Part shown: piece by piece, positions 21,591 to 24,641 of the stretch
Layout: each line of letters starts with the position of its first letter
How positions within the stretch are numbered: the stretch's first letter is position 1
Made by a program: the position numbers and the translations under genes
The notes under the pieces: model-generated
Seen by the model: the letters and a program-made list of their open reading frames with translations, nothing else
What the model was told of the DNA's origin: nothing
Databases searched by the model: none
Virus record (IMG/VR): IMGVR_UViG_3300030102_002225
Span: 1-24,641 of that record
Source: a virus
Reading direction: 5' to 3' (one strand)
DNA length: 24,641 nt

Positions 21591-21961
21591 TGGCACACTT
21601 TGCACTGATTGAAAATGGCATTGTCCAGCAGGTGATCGTTGTCAACAACGATGTGATTGAAGACAGCAACGGAGATGAGCAGGAATCTTTAGGCGTTGCC
21701 TTTTGCCAGTCTTTGTACGGGGCCGACACCACATGGGTGCAAACCTCGTACAACGCGACATTCCGCAAAAATTACGCAGGCATTGGCCACAGTTACGACA
21801 CAGGCCGCGATGCTTTTATTGAGCCTCAGCCTTTTGCAAGCTGGACATTGAATGAAACTACCTGCCGGTGGGAACCGCCTGTTGCATACCCGTCAGACGG
21901 CAACCCGCATGAATGGGACGAAGCGTCAACATCTTGGGTGCAGGTCAACACTGGCGAATAA
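21590..21961 (+). CDS. Conserved cyanophage protein next to adhesin
   Basis: A 123-residue protein that starts at a TGATG overlap with the Gly-rich gene. Sequence: MAHFALIENGIVQQVIVVNN, GVAFCQSLYGADTTWVQTSY, NATFRKNYAGIGHSYDTGRD, FASWTLNETTCRWEPPVAYP, ending in EWDEASTSWVQVNTG. The order H-F-A-x-x-E-x-x-x-V-x-x-V-I-V-V, C-x-S-L-Y-G, F-R-K-N-Y-A-G-I-G and F-x-S-W-T-L-N is one I know from many marine cyanophage proteins of unknown function, often beside fibres. Possibly a fibre chaperone or small tip subunit. Rich in Trp and aromatics, no signal or membrane segment. Confidence 0.78.
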   Translation: MAHFALIENGIVQQVIVVNNDVIEDSNGDEQESLGVAFCQSLYGADTTWVQTSYNATFRKNYAGIGHSYDTGRDAFIEPQPFASWTLNETTCRWEPPVAYPSDGNPHEWDEASTSWVQVNTGE

Positions 21962-21984
21962 ACTGCGTCAAAGGTTTGAGTTTG

Positions 21985-22176
21985 ATGCAACGCCCTGACC
22001 CGATGATCGCCTCCAAGCCGGGAGCGTCTGATTTGCCTGCGATGCGGGCTCGGACCATGTGGCTAGAAGAATTGTATTTTCTCGATGGCCGCGATCAGAT
22101 CTCCCATCCCCAATATGGCCTGTTTACGGGTTTGGCTTTGAAGTATCAGAACCTGGATTCAACTGACGGCATCTGA
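21985..22176 (+). CDS. Small conserved protein of unknown function
   Basis: A 63-residue protein, MQRPDPMIASKPGASDLPAM then RARTMWLEELYFLDGRDQIS and HPQYGLFTGLALKYQNL. ATG 21985 is preceded directly by an in-frame TTG, and the frame is open further upstream in the previous gene's shadow, so the start is not certain. The GASDLPA and MWLEELYFLDGRD blocks look like a conserved small phage family. No function known to me. One-base overlap with the next ATG (TGATG). Confidence 0.62.
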   Translation: MQRPDPMIASKPGASDLPAMRARTMWLEELYFLDGRDQISHPQYGLFTGLALKYQNLDSTDGI

Positions 22177-22301
22177 TGGCGAAGTCACTTAGTGGGAACG
22201 AGTTTGTTGTCGGTAAACCAAAACGGACCACGCAAGGAGCTGGCAAGCACAGTCGCCCTAAACGAGGCAAAAAGAGATACCGTGGCCAGGGAAAACGCTA
22301 A
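22176..22301 (+). CDS. Tiny basic protein ending in YRGQGKR
   Basis: A 41-residue, very basic protein: MAKSLSGNEFVVGKPKRTTQ, then GAGKHSRPKRGKKRYRGQGK and a final Arg. The order M-A-K-S-x-x-G-N/T-x-F-x-V-G-x-P-K-x-T-x-Q-G and the KKRYRGQG end form a small conserved family that I recall from marine cyanophages and related phages. Function unknown; the charge suggests nucleic acid or ribosome contact. Starts one base inside the previous stop. Its end lies in a GGGAAA/TTTCCC inverted repeat that runs up to the next start codon. Confidence 0.72.
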   Translation: MAKSLSGNEFVVGKPKRTTQGAGKHSRPKRGKKRYRGQGKR

Positions 22302-22312
22302 CCCTCTTTCCC
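22289..22312 (+). promoter_or_regulatory. Inverted repeat covering the start of the secreted protein gene
   Basis: GGGAAA (22289-22294) and TTTCCC (22307-22312) form a perfect 6-bp stem with a 12-nt loop, ending at the base before ATG 22313. The left arm lies in the last codons of the upstream gene. Such a stem would hide the ribosome site unless the upstream gene is being translated. Confidence 0.4.
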
Positions 22313-22678
22313 ATGCTCAAAGCTTTTCTTGTGAGTGGTGTCGCCGCTTCTGCGGCAGCTGCGCTGGCATCTCCTGCTCTCGCAGGAACCTACTTGAACG
22401 TTGAAAACAACGCTGGATACCAAGACGGGTATCAAGGCTCGACCACAGATCTGCACGTTGGCTACGAAGGTGGCGATGGCGTTTATGGCTTCTACCTGCA
22501 GGGGGGTCCTGCCATTGTCTCCCCTGATGGTGGCGACGTTGACATGGAACTGTCTGGCAAGGTTGGTGGCAGCGTGCAAGTTGCTGAAGATCTCAGCATC
22601 TATGGCGAGCTGAGCTTCATCACGGCAGAAGATGATCCTTCTGTTGGCACCAAGCTGGGTGCTAAGTGGAACTTCTGA
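22313..22678 (+). CDS. Secreted outer-membrane-barrel-like protein
   Basis: A 121-residue protein with a clear Sec signal peptide: MLKAFLVSGVAASAAAALAS then PALA, cleavage expected after Ala 24. The mature part is made of alternating short amphipathic strands (TYLNVENNAGYQDGYQGSTT, DLHVGYEGGDGVYGFYLQGG, MELSGKVGGSVQVAEDLSIY, ELSFITAEDD) and ends in an aromatic KLGAKWNF, the C-terminal Phe typical of outer membrane barrels. Close relatives are frequent in T4-like cyanophages and in host Synechococcus. It could insert in the host outer membrane or periplasm, but no role is proven. Closed by a strong terminator 39 nt downstream. Confidence 0.82.
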   Translation: MLKAFLVSGVAASAAAALASPALAGTYLNVENNAGYQDGYQGSTTDLHVGYEGGDGVYGFYLQGGPAIVSPDGGDVDMELSGKVGGSVQVAEDLSIYGELSFITAEDDPSVGTKLGAKWNF

Positions 22679-22717
22679 GCTATAACTAACTCAGCTTCCT
22701 CACACGTTGCTGCAATA

Positions 22718-22744
22718 GGCTCCCGAAAGGGGGCCTTTTGTTTT
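22718..22744 (+). terminator. Intrinsic terminator after the secreted protein gene
   Basis: GGCTCCC (22718-22724) pairs with GGGGGCC (22729-22735) around a GAAA tetraloop, with one G-U pair, extended by an A-T pair, followed by TTTTGTTTT. Strong rho-independent terminator closing the long + strand run that begins before the tip and fibre genes. Confidence 0.88.
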
Positions 22745-22757
22745 ATCTGCAATCACC

Positions 22758-22994
22758 ATGCAAAAGCTCTTCAATGTGATGTCAGTGGCCGCATTCACCA
22801 TGAGTGCTGGCATGATCGCTGGATCGGTGTTGCTCTACACCCGTATTCCATCGCTCACAAAGTATTACATGAGCGAGCTGACGCTAGAGATGACTAAGGT
22901 TGTCACCAACATGGTGCCTAGCCAGATTGATGCGGCGCTGCCTGAGCTGCCGACGACTACAGGTCCAGCGTTGCCGATCAAGTCACCATTTTAG
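22758..22994 (+). CDS. Small membrane protein, one transmembrane segment
   Basis: A 78-residue protein, MQKLFNVMSVAAFTMSAGMI then AGSVLLYTRIPSLTKYYMSE. Residues about 8-27 form one hydrophobic helix, with a mostly polar, helical rest (LTLEMTKVVTNMVPSQIDAA) and a Pro-rich end. Similar short membrane proteins are common in marine cyanophages, function unknown. A holin or antiholin role is possible but there is no lysin nearby and only one segment, so I do not call it one. It follows the terminator, so it needs its own promoter or read-through. Its last 17 nt overlap a gene on the opposite strand. Confidence 0.68.
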   Translation: MQKLFNVMSVAAFTMSAGMIAGSVLLYTRIPSLTKYYMSELTLEMTKVVTNMVPSQIDAALPELPTTTGPALPIKSPF

Positions 22995-23292
22995 TGTTGG
23001 CGGTTGGATCGTCGGTATGTGCCTCAGGCCCGAAGCCTTCACTCTTGATTTTTGCCATATCAAGTTTTGGCGCGGGTGCCTCTTCTTTTTGCTCAAACGA
23101 CGCAAGCCAGTCACGTAGCGCCTGCCCTGTTGGTGTTCCCTTAGGCCAGCGCACGAATTTCAATAGCGCCTTCGTATCCGTAAACATCATTGCGGACCTG
23201 CCGGACATGCAGACGTAGACAACAGGCGGACCCTCACGCTGCCTGGTCCGTTCGACCCAAAGCTGCCCTGCTGTAAACCGTTCTGACTTCAT
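22978..23292 (-). CDS. Conserved cyanophage protein on the minus strand
   Basis: A 104-residue protein read from ATG 23292 down to TGA at 22978. It begins MKSERFTAGQLWVERTRQRE, then PPVVYVCMSGRSAMMFTDTK, ALLKFVRWPKGTPTGQALRD, WLASFEQKEEAPAPKLDMAK. The PPVVYVCMSGR-x-A-M-M-F and FVRWPKGTPTG blocks look like a conserved family in marine phages, but I cannot name it. AGGA lies 9 nt before this ATG on the minus strand. The start codon shares two bases with the start of the + strand neighbour (CATG, 23290-23293). The C-terminus is charged and disordered. It converges with the small membrane protein gene with a 17-nt overlap. The frame stays open to 23499 upstream but that part mirrors the + gene. 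Confidence 0.72.
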   Translation of the reverse strand: MKSERFTAGQLWVERTRQREGPPVVYVCMSGRSAMMFTDTKALLKFVRWPKGTPTGQALRDWLASFEQKEEAPAPKLDMAKIKSEGFGPEAHTDDPTANTKMVT

Positions 23293-24067
23293 GCCGGAGA
23301 TTCCTGAGATCGGAGTAAACGCAATCGGCGTTCCAACAATCACGGTAGGCCGTCCGATACCGCCCCCTGTCTTGCCGACAGCACCGCCTGTTACGTCGGC
23401 AAGGTTCCCGGTCATCGATATGCCCGGATGCGTTAGGGCAAGGATTGCCGCAGGGAACGGTGCGGAAACGTTTGAGGAGGATCCGAGCGGGAACGTCACC
23501 CTGTGCAGTGGCCCCGTCCCTATCTTCGAGGCTCCTGACTACAGGCCGCGCGACTTCACGTGGGTAGAACCACCAAAGGCAGACATAAAAAAGCCGGAGG
23601 TGGCGACTCCGGCTCAAGGAACGCACTCTCTTCCGCCGGGTCCCAACCCCGACCCCCTGAGGTTGCCTAAGGATCCACCCTGCCCGCCCTTTGGATCAAA
23701 AGAAATCGGATCGTTTAATAAATTAGGGACAAAGGTTCTTGCCGGTTACGAGCTGCAAGACGGCAAGTGCGTAAAGCTTTGGGATCCGGTGCCTATCGGG
23801 CAGGTGATCAACAACTATGTGCCTGATGCGGGTCCAACAGCATCAGTTGCGTTGACTGCTGCATTTGCAACGACTGTGGCGATCTTTGCTAAGCCGATTG
23901 CGTCAATGCTGCAAAAGCTGGCAAAGCCTTTGACAAAGAAGGTGGTGAAGAAGGTTAATCAGAAGCTTGGCCGTAAGGTAAAACCGGAATCTTTACAGCA
24001 GCGGCGGGTGATTCAGCGTCACCGGAATCAAGCCATTCGCGATCTGAGGCGGGCTTTAGGTAAATGA
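23291..24067 (+). CDS. Proline-rich protein with basic C-terminus
   Basis: A 258-residue protein. N-terminus MPEIPEIGVNAIGVPTITVG, then a Pro-rich region (PPPVLPTAPP and further PP pairs), a Cys pair (IDMPGCVRAR; TLCSGPVPIF), and another Pro block (HSLPPGPNPDPLRLPKDPPC). After LAGYELQDGKCVKLWDPVPI comes a hydrophobic helix (about SVALTAAFATTVAIFA) and a strongly basic end (AKPLTKKVVKKVNQKLGRKV, later RHRNQAIRDLRRALGK). I recall proteins of this plan from marine cyanophages, possibly structural. Starts at a CATG shared with the minus strand gene, with no visible Shine-Dalgarno sequence. Its last 113 nt overlap the next minus strand gene. Confidence 0.75.
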   Translation: MPEIPEIGVNAIGVPTITVGRPIPPPVLPTAPPVTSARFPVIDMPGCVRARIAAGNGAETFEEDPSGNVTLCSGPVPIFEAPDYRPRDFTWVEPPKADIKKPEVATPAQGTHSLPPGPNPDPLRLPKDPPCPPFGSKEIGSFNKLGTKVLAGYELQDGKCVKLWDPVPIGQVINNYVPDAGPTASVALTAAFATTVAIFAKPIASMLQKLAKPLTKKVVKKVNQKLGRKVKPESLQQRRVIQRHRNQAIRDLRRALGK

Positions 24068-24641
24068 TTTTATGCGTGTGATCCTGCACAGGCTTGGGCT
24101 TTAGGACTACATCAGCACAGATGGCATAAAACGGCGAAGACTTAGCAAAACCGTAGCCTTCGCGTTTGGCTTCAGCGCAAGCCTTAAGCCGTCCCATCTC
24201 GTAGTTTAACCGCTTGTCGGCGAGAGCTTGCTCGTAAAGTGCGACCTGCTTCTTTGCTGCCTGCTTACAAAGCTCAATCGGGCCCCGGTCGAGTGGAATC
24301 GAGAAGGTTGCTGTGATGCCGAAGTTGTTGCTGAAGTTTTGCCGATACCCGGTCCTTTGCGGTTTGTAGTAGAGCACTTTGCCTGGATTATCTGGAATGC
24401 CATCCGGTCCGTCGAGCCCTGTCTCTGGGTCAACTAAGCCAACATTGTCACTGTTGTCATAAACAGGCTCTTGATAATACTGATTGTCTGGATTGCCAAA
24501 AGAATGCGTCGAAGACGCAAAGGGGGAGATGTTTAGCGTTGCCGAATCACATTGAATCTGCGATCCGTAGCTGTGCTTCATGTACTGCCCTGGCGTAATT
24601 TGCACGGCCTGGTTTACTACTGAGCCGCTACTATTCGATAC
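23955..24641 (-). CDS. Minus-strand accessory protein, 5' end outside window
   Basis: Read from the window end down to TAA at 23955, about 228 residues visible. The frame continues past a GTG at 24605 to the edge with no stop (VSNSSGSVVNQAVQITPGQY), so the true start is outside. Then YGSQIQCDSATLNISPFASS, GKVLYYKPQRTGYRQNFSNN, FGITATFSIPLDRGPIELCK, and a helical part (QAAKKQVALYEQALADKRLN, then MGRLKACAEAKREGYGFAKS with a CADVVL end). Beta-like first half plus coiled second half with spaced Cys residues. I recall a similar protein next to the preceding one in marine cyanophages. The convergent 113-nt overlap is unusual; function unknown. Confidence 0.75.
   Translation of the reverse strand, partial: VSNSSGSVVNQAVQITPGQYMKHSYGSQIQCDSATLNISPFASSTHSFGNPDNQYYQEPVYDNSDNVGLVDPETGLDGPDGIPDNPGKVLYYKPQRTGYRQNFSNNFGITATFSIPLDRGPIELCKQAAKKQVALYEQALADKRLNYEMGRLKACAEAKREGYGFAKSSPFYAICADVVLKPKPVQDHTHKIIYLKPASDREWLDSGDAESPAAAVKIPVLPYGQASD

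Noticed and set aside
22758-22994. Holin
   Set aside because: Only one transmembrane segment and no lysin or spanin nearby. The description is kept as a small membrane protein.
23234-23626. 130-codon minus strand frame around the divergent start
   Set aside because: Arg/Cys-rich, overlaps the better minus strand frame and the + strand proline-rich gene, no motif.
1-24641. tRNA genes, integrase or attachment site
   Set aside because: No cloverleaf-like sequence, recombinase motif or long direct repeat was seen by eye. A tRNA scan would be decisive.

Overview
The window looks like the packaging, head and tail half of a tailed phage with a long non-contractile tail (siphovirus type). It probably infects a marine picocyanobacterium such as Synechococcus. 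The module order (terminase, portal, MuF-like protein, scaffold, capsid, connectors, tail tube, frameshifted tail chaperone, tape measure, tip, fibres) shows the morphology. The host guess rests on several small accessory proteins at the right end that I recognise as typical of marine cyanophages: a secreted barrel-like protein, a YRGQGKR-ending basic peptide, a one-TM protein and a proline-rich protein with a basic C-terminus. It is an inference, not a database result. No integrase, CRISPR array, tRNA gene or lysin was seen.

Layout. 1-3.3 kb: a C5-cytosine DNA methyltransferase (5' end outside the window), a CmoA-like methyltransferase, and the small and large terminase subunits. 3.3-6.2 kb: portal (DUF4055 type), a small unknown protein and a MuF/SPP1-gp7-like head protein. 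6.2-7.3 kb: six very small, mostly Lys/Arg-rich reading frames packed almost without gaps. 7.3-9.5 kb: coiled-coil scaffold candidate, Gp13-like major capsid protein and capsid decoration protein. 9.5-12.3 kb: neck and connector genes, tail terminator and tail tube protein, closed by an intrinsic terminator. 12.4-15.2 kb: tail assembly chaperone with a canonical A_AAA_AAC -1 frameshift site and a stem-loop, then the tape measure. 15.2-18.9 kb: distal tail and tip proteins, including two tandem paralogues. 18.9-21.6 kb: a repeat-built tail fibre and a glycine-rich adhesin. 21.6-24.6 kb: accessory genes, where genes start to alternate between strands.

Working together. Almost all genes to about 22.7 kb are on the + strand, and many neighbours overlap by one base (TAATG/TGATG) or four bases (ATGA), so most of the morphogenetic region is probably translated as coupled polycistrons. 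Terminase packages DNA through the portal into a scaffolded capsid. The decoration protein coats the head. Connectors close it, and a tail built on the tape measure joins it. The fibre and Gly-rich protein probably contact the host surface.

Most worth a second look: the frameshift signal in the tail chaperone, the array of tiny basic overlapping genes between the MuF-like and scaffold genes, the divergent pair sharing a CATG start, the antisense overlaps at the right end, and the change in codon composition between terminase and portal. I did not find a clearly new defence or mobile system. The tiny-gene cluster and the right-end accessory genes are the least explained parts.
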